This document shows positions 12,801-27,800 of a DNA stretch of 33,276 bases, in pieces. Under the pieces are notes generated by a model. The model was not told the DNA's origin. It made no database searches and saw nothing but the letters and a program-made list of their open reading frames with translations. The stretch's first letter is position 1; each line of letters begins with the position of its first letter. Where the stretch lies: the NCBI GenBank assembly GCA_032229885.1, contig JAVYAJ010000317.1, forward strand, positions 1-33,276, read 5' to 3'. Made by a program: the position numbers and the translations under genes. Source of the DNA: Anammoximicrobium sp032229885 (GTDB lineage Bacteria > Planctomycetota > Planctomycetia > Pirellulales > Pirellulaceae).

Positions 12801-15800
12801 CGACCGTCACGGCGGCGGATACGGCCACCGTCCACGCCGTGGCCGACATGACCATCTTGGCCACGGCCGCGGCGTCCGGTGTGTCGATCGCGGGCGACGG
12901 CGTCTTTTCGCTGTCCGGGGCGGGCAGCGGTTCCCATGCCAAGAATACGACGACCAATGCCGTCGAGGCGTCGATCCACAACGGATCCGTTGTCGATTCG
13001 AGCGGCGACGTGACCGTTTCCGCCAGCGATACATCCACGATTACGGCGACGCTGGTGTCCGCGTCGATCTCGGCGGCCGGCAGCGGCGGCGGGGCGGTCT
13101 CGGTGAGCATCGCGGTGACGCTGGCCGAGAACACGATCGGCGGGACGACGCTGGCCACCATCGACGGCGCGACCGTACACGCCCGCGGCGGCGCGGTGAA
13201 CGTCTCGGCGCTGGGCGACCAGGAGATCACGGCGACTTCGGTCTCGGCGAGCATCGACATCTCCGGCAGCGGCACGGTGTCGCTGAGCGGCGCTGGGACG
13301 GGCGCGGTGGCCCACAACACCACGACCAACGCGATCGAAGCGAGCATCGTCGACAGCGCGGTGGACGCCAACGGCGACGTGACCCTGCTGGCGCGAAACC
13401 CGTCGAGTATCTCGGCCACGTTGGTCTCGGCCGCCGTTTCCGTGGTCGCCAGCGGCGGCGTCGCGGCGGGAGTGGCGATCGCGGTCACCGAGGCGACCAA
13501 CGACATCGGCGGCGCGACCGTTGCGGCGATCCGGGCATCGGAGGTGCAGACGCCGGGCGCGGTCAGCTTGACGGCGCTGGCCGAGTCCACGATTACGGCC
13601 CACGGCGTCGCTGTAGGGTTGGCCGTCGGCGGTTCGGGCGGCGTATCGGTCAGCGGCGCGGGCACGGGCGTCGTCGCCCGCAACACCTTGACCAACACGA
13701 TCGAGACCACGATCACCGCCGGGTCGGACGTGGACGCCGGAGGCGACGTGACGCTGGACGCGACCGACCGATCCGCGATCGATGCGACGCTGGCCGCCGC
13801 GTCGGTGGCGGCCTCGGGCTCGGGCGGCGCGGCGATCAACGTGGCGATCGCGGTATCGACGGCGGAGAACAACTTCGGCACCGTGACGCGCGCAGCCATC
13901 GACGGTTCTGAAGTGACATCGACCGCCGGCGGCGTCGCGCTGACCGCTCTCTCTGCCGGCTCGCTCACCGCACTGGGCGTGGGCGTGGGCGTGTCGGCGG
14001 GCGGGTCCGGCGGTTTCAGCCTCCAGGGCTCGGCCGGTGGCTCCGTCGCCAGGACCAACACGACGAACGTGACAGAGGCGGTGATCGTGGGCGATTCGAT
14101 TGTGGTCGCGGGCGGCGGCGCGGTGACGCTGACGGCGACGGACGAGACCGAGATCGACGTCGACGTCGTGGGGATTTCGATCAGCGCCGGCGCGGGCTCG
14201 GTCTCGGTCAGCCTGGTTGTCTCGTCCGCGGTGGCGACCACCGACGTGTCGGGGATTGTGCGCGCGGAGATCGGAAGCAGCAGCGTGAACGCCGCGGACG
14301 ACGTGGTCGTCGCGGCCCGCGCTGATTCCACGGTCGATGCCACGGGCCGGGGCGTCTCGATCACGGTCAGTGCGGCAGCCGGATGTGCCGTGTCGGGCGC
14401 GGGCGCCGGCGCGGACGTGAGCAACACCATCGGCCAGCAAGTCGAGGCCGTGATCCTAGACAGCGACGCGGCCGATGGCCAGTCGATCACGGCGGGCGGC
14501 GAGGTAGAAGTGAAGGCCGCCGACAACATGCATGTTACGGCCGGCGCATTGGCGGCCTCGGCCTCCATTGCCGTCGCGTTTGGCCCGGCGGTGGCGATCG
14601 CCGTTTCCGCGGCGTTGGCGGAAAATGCCCTGGCGGGCGTGACGCGAGCCCGAATCGGCAAGAGCCGGGTGCGGGCCCTCGGCGGGCAGGTCAACGTGGA
14701 TGCGACGTCCACCTCGGTGGTCGAGGCGACGCCGGATGCCTACGCGATCGCTGGCGCGATCAGCCTGTCAAGCATCAGCGCGGCTGGGGCGGGCGCCGGG
14801 GCGAGTGCCACGAACACCGTGACGCGAACGATCGAGGCGGCGATCGATGATGGGTCGGACGTCACCGCCTCGACGGTCGTGACGGTCGAGGCGCATGACA
14901 ACTCGGACGCCGTCGCGAGCGTCGATTCGGTCGCCCTTTCGCTCGGATTGGTCGGCGCGTCGATCGGCGTAGGCCTGGCCACGAATACGATGGCTGCGGC
15001 CACGGTGGCGCATGTCTCGGACAGCGCGGTGACGGCCGAGGGCGGGGCGATCCGCATCGCGGCCGACGCAACCCAGGACGTGGCGGCCGATGCGTCCGTG
15101 GTCGCGATCACGGCGGCTCTGGGATTGGCGGGCGCCGGCGGGCACGCGGTGACCGACCTCGATTCGACGGTCGAGGCCTTCGCCCACAACGCTGCGCTCA
15201 CGGCCAGTGGCAACCTGTTCATCGATGCCGACAGCACCCACACGGCTCGGGCGAATACCTTCGGGCTGGGGACGGCACTCGGCTTTGCCGTCTCGATGAT
15301 GATCAGCGAAGCTTCGGTCGGCGGGGCGACGCGCGCCTTTCTCGATGGAACGACCACGATCACGGCGGACTCGGCGGTGCAGATTACCGCCGACAGCACG
15401 GCTTCGGCCCTGCCGGATGCCACGTCCATTTCGGTCGGCCTGATCAATGACGCCGTCGCCGAGTTGGACGCGAGCGTCGATCGCGTCACCGAGGCCTACG
15501 TTGGCGCGCGGGCCGCGACCGTGCCGGACGCGCCGACATCTTTGATAATCGGGGGGCTGGATCTGCTGATCGCGGCCACTTCCACCTATACGGCCGACGC
15601 GTCCCCCGTGGGGCTGTCCTTCGGGCTGCTGGGCGCGAACGCGACGACACGCTCCGCGGCGGACATCGCGGGCACGACGCGCGCCTACGTCGGCGAAAAC
15701 TCGGACGTCGCCGCGAGTCGTTTGGACGTGCAAGCCACCAGCAGTGAGACGGCGACGGCGGACAACGTCACGGCCGCCATCGGCGGAGTCGTGGCTGCCA

Positions 15801-18800
15801 GCGAGGCCACCTCGCGGGCCGCCGTGGCCAGCGCCGTCGAAGCCTTCATCGGCGCGGTCGGTAGCCAACAGGCGGCGGACGTCGGCACTGCGATCGATGT
15901 CGGAACCAACGCGGTCACGGTGGTTGCCGACAGCAAGATGAGCGCCGTCGCGGACATTTCGGCAGTCACGGGCAGCGGAATTCTCAGCGTCGGCATCTAC
16001 CAGCCGACGGCCACGGTCAGCGGCGCGACGTCCGCCTATGTGCGCGACGGCGTCGCCCTGCAAGCGGGCACGCTCGATGTCAGCGCGGGTCGATTGGGCG
16101 GCAGCGACCGCGTGGTGAACAAGGCCGAGGCCAAGGCATCCACGATCGGAATCTCGCTGGGCGGTGTCGGCCAGAACCTCGAGGCGGTCGCGCAAACGAC
16201 CGGTGTGATCGAGGCCTATCTGGGCGCCCCCGACGTCGTCCTCGCGGGGGGCCGACCGGGCGCAGTCATCGCCGTGACCGGCGGCAGCAACACGCTGCGC
16301 ATTTCGGCGCGCGGCGACATCGACGCGATCGCCCGAACCGAAGGCGGCGCGGGGGCGCTGGGCGTCACCGCGGGCATCTACAAGCCGACCGCGACCGCGG
16401 GCGGCGACACGCGGGCCTTTGTGGGCGGCGGCGCCGACCTGCGGACGGCGAACGTCAAGCTGACCGCGGACGCAGACGCGCTGGCGGACGCCAAGCTGTC
16501 CAACGTGTCCGTCGCGGGGCTGGCCGAGGTCGCGGGCATCTCGCCCACGGCTACGACCACCAACAACGTCGAAGCCTATGTTGGGCGGAACGCGGACGCA
16601 TCGCAGGACTCGCTGATCGAGATCGATGTTCGGAACATCGACGGCAGCGGGCGCGGCGCGATCGACGCCGTGGCCACGGGACGAACCGTCGCCCAGGCCG
16701 AGTCGACCGGCCTCGACATCGCGGGGCTGGTCGGCGTTTCGGTCACCGAGGCGGTCGCGGTGATGGCGGGCAAGACCCGTGCCTACGTCGGCAAAGCGAC
16801 GCACCTGACGGCGGGCGCCGTGAACCTCGCGGCATCCGAAGCCACCGCGCAGGCCAACGCGACGGTCAGCGATGGCAGCGGAGCCGGCATCGCGGACGTG
16901 AACGTGCTGCAGGCCAGGGCCACGGCGAGCCGAATCACGGAGACTTTCGTGGGCCAGCGTTCGATCGTCGACCTCGGCGGCGCCGCGCTGACCGCCGCCG
17001 CGATGACCGATACCGGCAAGGCGCTGGCGGACGCGGAAGTCAACGCCGTCTCCGCCGCGGGAATCGCATCGATCAATACGCTGAAAACGACGGCGACCGT
17101 CGGTGACGGCTCGGATCCGTCCTCGGCGACGCGGGCCTACATCGACGACGGGGCCGAGGTCACCGCGGGCGATGTCCAACTGAACGCGACGGCGAAGATC
17201 GACGTCGCGGCCAACGTGAGCAGCACAGGGGTAGGCGGCATCGCAGAGATCACGACGACCGAGATCAACGCCAAGTCCGCGCACCATACGGCGGCGTACG
17301 TGGGTGACGCGGTGACGTTGCGGCTCAGCGGCAGCCTGCAGGCTGTCGCCGACGCCACCGCGACCGCCTCGCCGCTGTCCAACACACTGGGGGTGGCCGG
17401 TGGCGTCTCCTTCGGGAAAACGACCATCACGACGGAAATCGGCAGCGATACGTCCGCCTGGATCGGCAAGGGCAGCGCCGATGTCCAGCATCCAAGCTCG
17501 ATCACCGCAACCTCGATCCGGCTGTTGGCACAGGCGCACCACACGGCCTCGGCCGCCTCGACCGGCGGCGGCGGGGCGTTGTTGGCGCGAATCACGAGTC
17601 TCGACGCCCAGGCCAAGGATACGGGCAGCGTCAACGTGCGGATCGGCGCGGCCAAGGGCGACGGAACCCCGACCGGCACGACCATCGTCACTACCGTGGG
17701 GGGGATCGACGCCGATGCAGACCTCGTCTCCGACGTGTCTTCGACGTCTCGGGCGACGGGCTTCGGCCTCGCCGCGGCCGGCGATGTGACTTCGACGGCA
17801 CGCAACGAGTCGAGCGCCAACGCCCGGATCGGCGATGATCTGGACGTGAGCTCCGCCGGCTTCTTCGACATGCAGGCCAGCCTGATCGGCAAGGCGGTGG
17901 GCGCGGCCACGGGCACGAACGGCGGCGGGGTGGCGGTCGGCACTTCCAAGGCGATCGTAGACTTCAACGCGACCGTCGACTTCAGCACCGGCGCGGGCGG
18001 CCGGATCGCGGCGCGGGACAGCGTGAATCTGACGGCACTCCTGAACCACACGGGTTCGCGCTTCCTGCGGGCCGAGGCGGACGAGCGGGGCGCGATCGGA
18101 TCGGCCAACAACGTCGACGGCGGCCTGGTGGCCGTGGACAAGGCGAAAATCGATGTCGACGCGAACTCGTCGCTGACCTTGACCGTCGCTCGCGGTCTCT
18201 CGCTCACCTCGCAGCAGGGCGACGTCAACATCTCCGCCCGCCATGCGAACGAGGCCTTTGCCGCCGCGTCTACGGACAGCGGCGGGGTCGTCCGCGTGTC
18301 GTCGGCGACGGTGGCGGCCAGCGCCAACGGCGCCACGACCGTCAAGTTCGAAGGCGACGTGGACAACGGCTCGAACGCCGCGGCCCAGAACATCAACGTC
18401 GACGCTCTGGCGATCGCGGCGACCTCGTCGGCCATGTCATCCAACGGTGGTGGATTGGCCAACTTTTCGTCCGGCAGCGCGACTTCGGATACGACACACA
18501 CACTCTGCACGACCTTCGCGGGGCCGGGCAGCGTCATGCGCGTCGGCGGCAACATCATCGGCACGGCGAACCTGATCACCGACGCCGACTCGGCGGGTCG
18601 TTCCAGCGGCGGGGGCGCGATCAGCGATAGCCGTGTGAAGACCGCGGCGACGGCGAATGGCACGGTGGACTTTGTCGTGGGAGACTCCGCCCGGATCGAG
18701 GCCGCGGGGGACGTGATTCTGACCGCCCAACACGGCGGCGAGGGCGTAGATATCTCGGACGGCACGATCGTCGGATCCAAGGCCAACGACCCGACCGGCC

Positions 18801-21800
18801 CCTCGCCGGCCGCCGGCAACTATGTGGATTTCGGCGCGCCGCATCGGTTGAGCGACGGGTCGGTGATCACCTTTACCGGGTCGAACCAAGGCGGATTGAA
18901 ACAGGACAAACAGTATTCCGCGATCGTGCGGGACACCAATACGATCTACCTCGGCTCGAAGTTCGGCAGCAGCCAGGTCGACCCGACGCGCGACGAAATC
19001 ACGATTCCCAACCATTCGTTCGAGGATGGTGATCGGGTCCGCTATTACTCGAACGCCAGCGACGTCATCGACGGCCTGGCGAACGGGGCCATGTACCAGG
19101 TCAAGGTGATCGACCAGAACACGATCAAGCTGCAGACCGTGGGGTTTGTCGAGGTCGCGGACAGCTTTTCGCGAAGTGATGTTTCGAGCAATGCCATCGG
19201 TGGCGCCAACCCATTCGCGAACGGCGATGTCGTCACCTATCGGCCAGCCGAAGCGCGCGAGTTCGTATCCTCGTTCGTCGACGCCGCGATAAACACGGAT
19301 CCCGAGAATTTCTCCACGAGCGAAGACACCGCGAACACCGGCCGGATCTACCTCCCCAGCCACGGCTTCAGCAACGGCCAGCCCGTGATCTACCACGCCA
19401 CGGGCACGCCGACCATCAGCCTGAACGGCGGCGGGAATCTGGTCGATGGCGCGACCTATTACGTGGTCAACGGCGGCGCCTATAACGGAAATCTCGGTGC
19501 GGCCTATGGCGTCGATTCGAACTACATTCGACTGGCGCGGACCTTTGCCGATACGCAGGGATATATCGACGACAAGGGCACATCGGACGAAGCGGACGAC
19601 GTCTACGTCCCCCCCAAGATTCTCGACCTGGCTTATGACGACGACGCCAGCTCGCAGAGCGTCCGGCACTCGCTTCTGGGGGTTGGAGAACAAGCGATCG
19701 GCGGACTTACGCCCGGTCGGTCCTATTACGTAGTGCAGCGGACCGCGACGAGCTATCAGTTGGCGAACAGCCCCGACGGGACGCCGGTGTCGCTGACGCT
19801 GGACGGAAACACGGGCGCTGGCACGCACCGTTTCGTGAAAGAGGCGATCGACCTCGGCGACTCGGGCCCCAGCGGCAACCAGGTGCTGGTGGTCGATATC
19901 ACCAGCGACGCCATCTCGGGCGCGTTCGACGGGATCGGAGGCGCGGCCGGGTTCAGCACGCCGTCCTCGGCGGACGGCACCGTCAACAGCTCGGCGGGCG
20001 GGGGCAGCGGGGGCATTTTCAACAACGAGGGTGCAGACACGAGCGCCGCTCACACCGTCGCCACGAACATGACGGTGACCGGAGGCGCCCATATCCGGGG
20101 CGCCAACGTGACGCTCGCGACCGAGAGCCGGATGGCGGCGGTGGCCAACGCGGATGGCGGTGGTGGTGGCGGGATCTCGCTGGACGAAGCCGACGCGACG
20201 GCCGCGGGGACAAACACCAGTACGATTTCGGTCGGGGCCGGCGCGCAGATCGAGGCGGTGAACGATTTGACGGTCGCCGCCAATCTCACCTCGTACGTCG
20301 CCTCGGATGGCGAGAGCAGCGGCTACGGCGTCGGCTCGGGCGCCTCGGGCGATGCCCGTTCCGACTTGCGTTTCGGCGTCCAGCAGACGATCGATGGCAA
20401 TCTGCAGGCCGGCCGCGCCCTGAACATCGCGAATCGCACCGACAGCAATGCGGATGCGAACGCCGAGGCTTATGGCGGCGGCTTGGGCGTCAGCACCGGC
20501 GTTTCCGCGACGGCGATCATCGCCGCGGCGAGCGGTTTCGCCGGCGCCCAGGTGAGCGTAGGCGACGACGCCGACCTGAACGCCCGCTCGGTGGCGATCA
20601 CTTCGGATGTCGTCCGGCAACGCGCCAATGCAGGCACGAACACGACCGCGGGCGGCGCGGGCGGGGCGGCCAATGCGTACTCGACGGCCACGATCGGCAG
20701 CGATAACAAAGTGGTGCTCGAAGACGGCGCCCATGTGGTGGGGAGCGATTCGATCCTCGTCCAAGCGCGCTATTCCCAAACCGACAACCGGGCGAACGCC
20801 AAGTCGCGGCTGTATGCCATCGGTGGCTCGACACGAGCGAACGCCACCGCCGAGATTGCCAATCGCAGCAAAGTCGAGGGGCACTGGGAAGCGGTTCTGG
20901 AGACCAAGCGTTTAGACGTCGACGCGTTGGACTACAACGTCAACAACTCGCGCAACCGAGACCCGGGCGGGGCCTATATCGGTCCGGCGCACCGAGGCGG
21001 TGATTTCGCCAACGAACTGGTCCGCGACATCTTCTGGGAGTCGCACGTCATCTTTTTGGGCCCGCCCAACCCGGAACTCGTGATCGGCGCGGACGGACGG
21101 ATCGAGGCGATCAACAACGTCGACGTGCTGGGAATCGACGGCGAGACCGTCGGGACCGATCTCTCGGGCTTGAGCGAGATCAACGTGGCCGACCTGGTCT
21201 ACGGCAACGCCGGCGTTGCCGAGTTCTCGGCCAACAACATCTCGGGATCGCCCAGCCGGATTTGGGGCAACCATGCGTTGTTCGAGGTCCGTCGCGCGTG
21301 GGATTCCGTCAAGCTGATCAATAAATCGGATCGCGATCTGCGCATCAACCTGATCGATCCGATCGCTCCTTTCGGAACGGCGGATGCAGCGACGGTCGAC
21401 GTGCGGCTGAACACCATTTACGACGCCAGTCCAGAGACGACGGATAATCAATCCCTGAATCCGAATGTGGCGGGGAACACGTTCGAGTTCGACATTCTCA
21501 ACCGGTTTCCGCGCACGGTCATCGAAATTCGTCAGCAACCGCCGGGGCCGGCGGAACGGCAGCTCGTCTTGGACGGCCGGATCGAAAATCCGATCGGGGT
21601 GACGCTGCTCGAGAACGAGCGCGGCAATATCGGCACCGGCCTCGATGCCGAGGCCGAAGTGATCCGCACCAACGAGTTCTACGTCAACGCGGACAGCGGC
21701 GACGTCGGTTACACGCCTCTGGCCGGGACGGTGGACGACGACACCGGCCGGCGGCCGCTGACGGTGGAACTGGTCCGCTTTCGCGGCATCGACGGCGCCC

Positions 21801-24800
21801 CGCCCAACAACCCAACAGATGCGCTCTATGCGCTGGTGGTCAAGGACGACGACGGCAATGACGTGATCCTGAACGTCGATCGGGTCCTGTCCAACCGGCT
21901 CTACGCGCCGCGCGTCCAGATCGATGCGGCCCAGGATGTCGCGCTCGACCTGTCCGCGTTCGATCGAGCCGAGGCGACCTTGGGCGGCGCCGTGAACATC
22001 GTCATCGACCGGATCACGGCCGGAGATGATGTCGATATCGTGGTCAACGATACCCGCCAAGGCAACGACACCGCGGAGCAGGCTGGCGGAATCCGCGTCA
22101 ACCTCTACACTCCGCCCAGCAACACGCCGATTCCCTCGACCTCGGGCAACCCGCAGAGCGGATCCTATCTCGCGCACTTCCGACCGGACAAGACGCCGCC
22201 GGATTACGCCAATATCCTGCGGGCCTTCCGCGCCTCGACGTACATCGAGGTCGACTCGCAATACACCTTTAGCCAGGTCCGGGCGGGCGACGACATCGAC
22301 ATCGGCCACGTGAACGGCGATGCACTGGGCGGCGAGCCACGCCACTATGCCACGACCAGCATCGGCGGAACGCCCTATGGCGCGTCGATCGCGATGGATC
22401 CGACCCCCGCGACGGTCATCGACTTGGTGGTCAACACCGACGCGGCGTGGGCCGGCGGCAGTCCTAGCCCCGATGGGATTGCGCAGATCTTCCTGACGAC
22501 CAACGGCCAGATCCTCGTCACCGAACTGGTCGGCGACATGCTGGTCGGCCATATCCATTCGACGGCGGGCGACGTCGAGCTGGTCTCGCCAGAGCGTATC
22601 TTGGATGCTGACAAGATGCCGACCGTCGACGTCACGGGCCGGAACATCACGCTGACCGCGGGCACGGGCGGGTTGGTCGGAGGGATCGGCGTGCCGGACG
22701 TGCCCCATCCGAACAACCCGAACCCAGCCGACCCGGGGAATCTCGGCGGATTCCTGGAGATCAACGTCGACCGCAATGCGCTCGGCGGCCTATTGGCGGC
22801 GCACGACATCGCCGGCTCGGATACGGCGGGCATTTTCCTGGACGAACTGCTCGGCGATATGCCGGTCGGCCGCGTCGAGTCGGTCGCGGACGTCTCGTTG
22901 CGGACCGTCGATGGCTCGATCCTGGACGCCAACGCGGGCGGCGCGGGCGATGCGGCGGCAGACGTGCTCGGGCGCTCGATCGCCATCGACGCCAACGGCG
23001 TGGGGCGCAGCATCGGGGATCCGTCGAGTGGCAAGGATCTCGACTTGGACTCGTCGCGCGGCGCGGACGGCGAGGTGGCCTTGGAAGCCACCGGTCATAT
23101 CTACGTGACGGAGGCGGACGCCTATCTGCGGCTGCTGCTGGCCCATGCCTCGACCGGCGACATTCGCATCACAGTCCGGGAAACGGCCCTCGGTACGGAC
23201 GAAGATCTGGAACTGGTGGGCGCGGGCAACGCGCGATTCGCCGAGAGCAACACGCGCCTGCCCGGACAGGATCCCGATGCGCCCCGCGTTGTTTCGCATG
23301 GTTTGATCCTGGCGGAAGCGGGCTGGGTCCTGCTGCGAGTGGGCGATGGCGTCAGGCTCGACGCCAACAGCGCCATCGTGGCCGCCCAGACGATCGACAT
23401 CTACGGCGATTATGGCAACGCCGACCCGGGCTATGGCACAACCATGATCCTGCGCGGCCAGATCATCGCCGGCGCGGTTGTCACCCCGGGCGATCCACTA
23501 GGCAGCTTTGCCGCCGACACCGACAGCGGCGCGTACCAGACCAACATCTGGGGCCATCACGACGCCGATACGTTCCAGTTTGGCGATCCGAGCGGAGCGG
23601 CCGGCGGCACGAACTGGGGCTCGGCGGGCTACATCTATCTCGGTTCGAATACCCGCGTACATGGCAACGAGGATCTGAACTCTGCCGACGATGACGGCGA
23701 AGATCGCCTGGTGGTGTACTACCTGCAGGACATGGCGGTCGCCGTCCACACGCTGACGCTGGACGGCCAGGCGGATACGGACCGCTATGAGGTCTACGCC
23801 ACCGGCAGTCAGGCCGCCCCGCGGGAATACATCATCAACGTGCTCGATACGGGCGCCCCGGACGATGGCGCAGACACGCTGAGCATCTACGGAGCTGACA
23901 GCGCGGCGAACGGCCCGGACGACCCGACGGACGATATCTTCCTGCTGCGGCGGATGCAGTTCATTCCTCATGAAAGGGCCGAGCGGCCGGCGCTGGTTGC
24001 CGTGCTGCACGGGACGCTCGACCAGGCTCGTGCGTCGGATCCCGACCACGATCCGTCCGTCCGCCCGCAACAAGTCCAGCGGATCCAGTACGACGCCCAC
24101 ATCAACGGCCGCCTCGAAGTCTTTGGGCTGGGGGGGCGAGACTATTTTGTGGTCGACGACAACAGCGCGATCACCACGTTGGACGGCGGCGCTGGCTACG
24201 ACACGTTCCAGATCGGTCAGGTGTTCGGCCCGTTGGTGGATCCCGACGGTCGGATCGCGTTCGACCTGAACGCCGCTCCGTACGACGACTTCTCGGCGTG
24301 GATGATCCGCACGACGCGCGGGTTCTTGAGCCCCGGGCCGACGTTCCCGTTGACCGCCCAAGGTGGCTCGGGCGACGATGCGTTCATCGTGTACAGCAAT
24401 CACGCGCCGTTGCGGCTCGAGGGCGACGCCGGGAACGACGAGTTCGCCGTCCGCTCGTTCGCCCTGGCCGACGAGTTCGGCGCGCCGTTGATCGCTCGAT
24501 CCACCACCGATCGCGTCGACATCCTACCGGGCGAGGGCGACGACGTCGTCGAGTACAACGTCAACGCGCCGGTCTCGATCGACGGCGGCGCCGGCTTCGA
24601 CAAAGTGGTCGTGCTGGGCACCGAGTTCGAAGACGATTTCGTGATCTCCGAGAAGGGCGTCTTCGGCAGCGGTGTAAACGTCCAGTTCGCGAATGTCGAA
24701 GTAGTCGAGGTCGACGGGCTCGAAGGCGACGACGAGTTCTTCGTCATCGGCACGCCGTTCGGCACGGCCACGCGAATCATCGGCGGGCTGGGCAGCGACA

Positions 24801-27800
24801 GCTTCAACATCATGGGCGACGTCACCGAACCGATCGTCTCGCTCGACTTGGAGGGTCGCAGCGGCGTGATCAGCCACCGGATCCAGTCGGCCGACGAAGA
24901 ATACAACGGATTGCTGGCCCCCGGCGTCGGCCTGAACATCGCCGACCCGGTGCACGGCAAGGTCGTCATCGACGAGTCGGGCGGATCAACCACGGTTCGC
25001 GAGGGTGGCCCGACCGATCAGGACGCGTACACCGTACGCCTGGCCAGCCCGCCCGCGGCGGTCGTCTACGTGACCGTCTCGGCCGCCCGTTCCTCCTCCG
25101 ACGAGGCCAGCGCCGGCGGCGATTCCATCTGGCTCCGCACCGTCGACGATCCGACCGACTTCCGCCGCCCCGTACTGGTCGACGGCGTGGCCGAGCTGCG
25201 CCCGATCCGCGCCGTCGTGCTGCGTTTCGACGCCATCAACTGGGACGTGCCGCAGACGGTGTTCGTCAAGGCGGCGGATGACGGGCTGTCCGAAGGCGAA
25301 CGGGTCGTCGTCATCAGCCACAGCACGTACAGCGCCGATGCGGCGTTCGACGCGGCGGCGGTGCGCAACGTCGAGGTCAAGATTCTGGACGACGATCAAC
25401 CGGACGTGCTGTTGCTGCCGACCGACGGCCGCACGCGAGTCCTGGAAGGCGATCTGACGACGGTTCCCACTCAGGGGATCGCCGATACGTACGATATCGT
25501 GCTGAGCAAGGCGCCGGCGGGAACCGTCACCGTCGCCCTGACGTTCGATGCCCAACAGTTGATCCTGACCAGCGCGGATGCGCTGGGCCGCTTTGACCCC
25601 GTCGCCGGTACGGTGACGTTCGATGCCTCGAACTGGGATCAGCCGGTGACGATCACCGTGGCCGCCGTCCGTGATTCCTTGCGCGAGGATCCGCGGAACA
25701 CGGTCATTCGCCACACCGTCAGCAGCACCGATCCGACATTCATCGTGCCCGATCGGCTGTTGGACGTCGAGGTTCTGGACGACAGTACGGCGGGCGTCGT
25801 GGTCGTCGAAAGCGACGGGGTGACGCAGCTCGTCGACGGCGACCTCGCGGGCGACTCGTATTCGCTCCGCTTGACCAAAGCGCCGACGGCGCCGGTCACG
25901 ATCAGTCTGCTGAACGATGGCCAGACGCGGTTCAGCAGCGCGGATCCGCGGTTCCAGGCGGCGGTTGGCGACGAGCCGCCGTACGTCACGTTCACGCCGA
26001 CGGATTGGTATATTCCGGTGGTGATTCAGGTCGTCGCGAACCCGGCGTACGTGCCCGACGGCGGTTCGCAGACGCTCAAGCGTTTCCCTGTCCAGCCGCA
26101 CTTGTTGGGCAGCCTGCGCGGACCGTTGGAGATCGACGGCGGCCCGCGGGGATCACGGGCGTTGACGACAGCCGTGATCCTGCCCGGCGAACGGAATGCG
26201 CCGTTTCTGGGAATCGGGGCGCAGCCGCCCGAGGAACTGCAGATCGACGTGTTGAATGTCTGCGACGATTCGAGCGGCCAGGACCAGGTGGGCACGTTGA
26301 CCGCGGTCAACCTGTCCGGCTTCGGCATGGCGGCGGACCTCGTGTTCCCCGGGACCACCGCGTTCGGCGAGCCGAACGTGTTTCCGGGCGGCATCACGTA
26401 CGGCAAGATCGTCCCAGCGACCGGCCAGCCGCGGACCAACATCGAGGTGCTGAACATCCTGCTCGGCACGGGCAACGATACGCTGACGATCGAGAGCACC
26501 TTGCGGACGGAAGCGGTTCACGGCGGTTTGACGGTGATCCACGGAGGCGGGAACCGCTATCTGACGGACGCGGCCGGCAACTATGTCGACAGGGCCGGCC
26601 ATGTTGTGGACGCAAGCGACAAGGTAATCGGCGGTGACACGTTGATTGTCCACGGCGGTGGCGGGCCCCAATCGCCGTTGATCCTGTTCGGCGACACGAG
26701 CGAAGATGGTCGCTGGTACGCCGGCGACCCTGCCGCGGCCTCCGAAGCCATCTTCGGCGATCGACCGTTCCCCGGCCCGCTGAACGAGACGCATTTCGAA
26801 TTCCCCTTGGCCAATCCGTTTCAGCACGACGGAGACGATGTCATTATCGCGTGCGGTGTCCACTACCCGGCGGGCGCCCCCGTCGGGATCGTGGCGTCGG
26901 GCGGCCCCGGCAACGATTGGATTTGTGGCACCTCGGCCGGCGACCACCTGTTTGGAGCCGCGGGGGACGACACGATCCTCGGCCAGGGCGGCCAGGATCA
27001 CATCTACGGCGACTCGCATTTCAACATCGACGTGTTCACCCGCGAGCTGACCGTCGTGACCACGGGCCCCGCGGGGCGGGATACGCTGTTCGGCGATGGC
27101 GGCGACGGCATCGATGAAGGCGACGGCGCCAATGACATCGTGTTTGGCGATCACGGGATCATTATCCAGACCCCGGACACGTTGCGAATTCTGACGACCG
27201 GCGAGGTGATCTGCGCCGAGACGACCAACCCCAATGTCGGCGACAGCGACGTCATCTTCGGCGGCGACGGCGACGACGTCCTGTTCGGCGGGCTCGGCTC
27301 GGACTACATCGGCCTGGATCGCAGCCTGGTCCGATTGCAGCCCGAGGCGGGACGGGACTATATCCTGGGCGACCATGGGCTCGCCCGGTTCGACCCGACG
27401 GGCGGCGTCAACCGGTTGGTGCGTATCGAGTCGACCGATCCGCTGCTCGGCAATGCGGACTGGATCGACGCCGGCGAGGACGAGGACGTCGTGTTCGGCG
27501 GCACGGGCGGGGATTTCCTCTGGGGCGGCGACGGTCACGATATCCTGCTGGGCGATCACGGGCTGTTCGATTGGGCCCTTCCGCCCGCGCAGAACTTTGT
27601 GTCGATCTTCATCGGTCCGAACCAGGGAGCGGGCGACGACACGATCCACGGGGGCGACGGCGACGACTTCATCCTCGGCCAGCAGGGAGCGGATACGCTG
27701 TACGGCGACGCGGGTGAAGACGATATCACCGGCGGCCACAACGTCCTGTTCGGCGACGACACGGGCGACTGGATCGACGGCGGCGCCGATGCGGACGTCG

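Noticed and set aside
14768..18244. 1,158-codon minus-strand open frame
   Set aside because: It is antisense to the beta-strand repeats with low-complexity composition, no domain and no ribosome binding site; a shadow of the sense repeats.
18437..20884. 815-codon minus-strand open frame
   Set aside because: It mirrors the sense gene, is rich in Arg/Val/Asp, and shows no recognisable motif.
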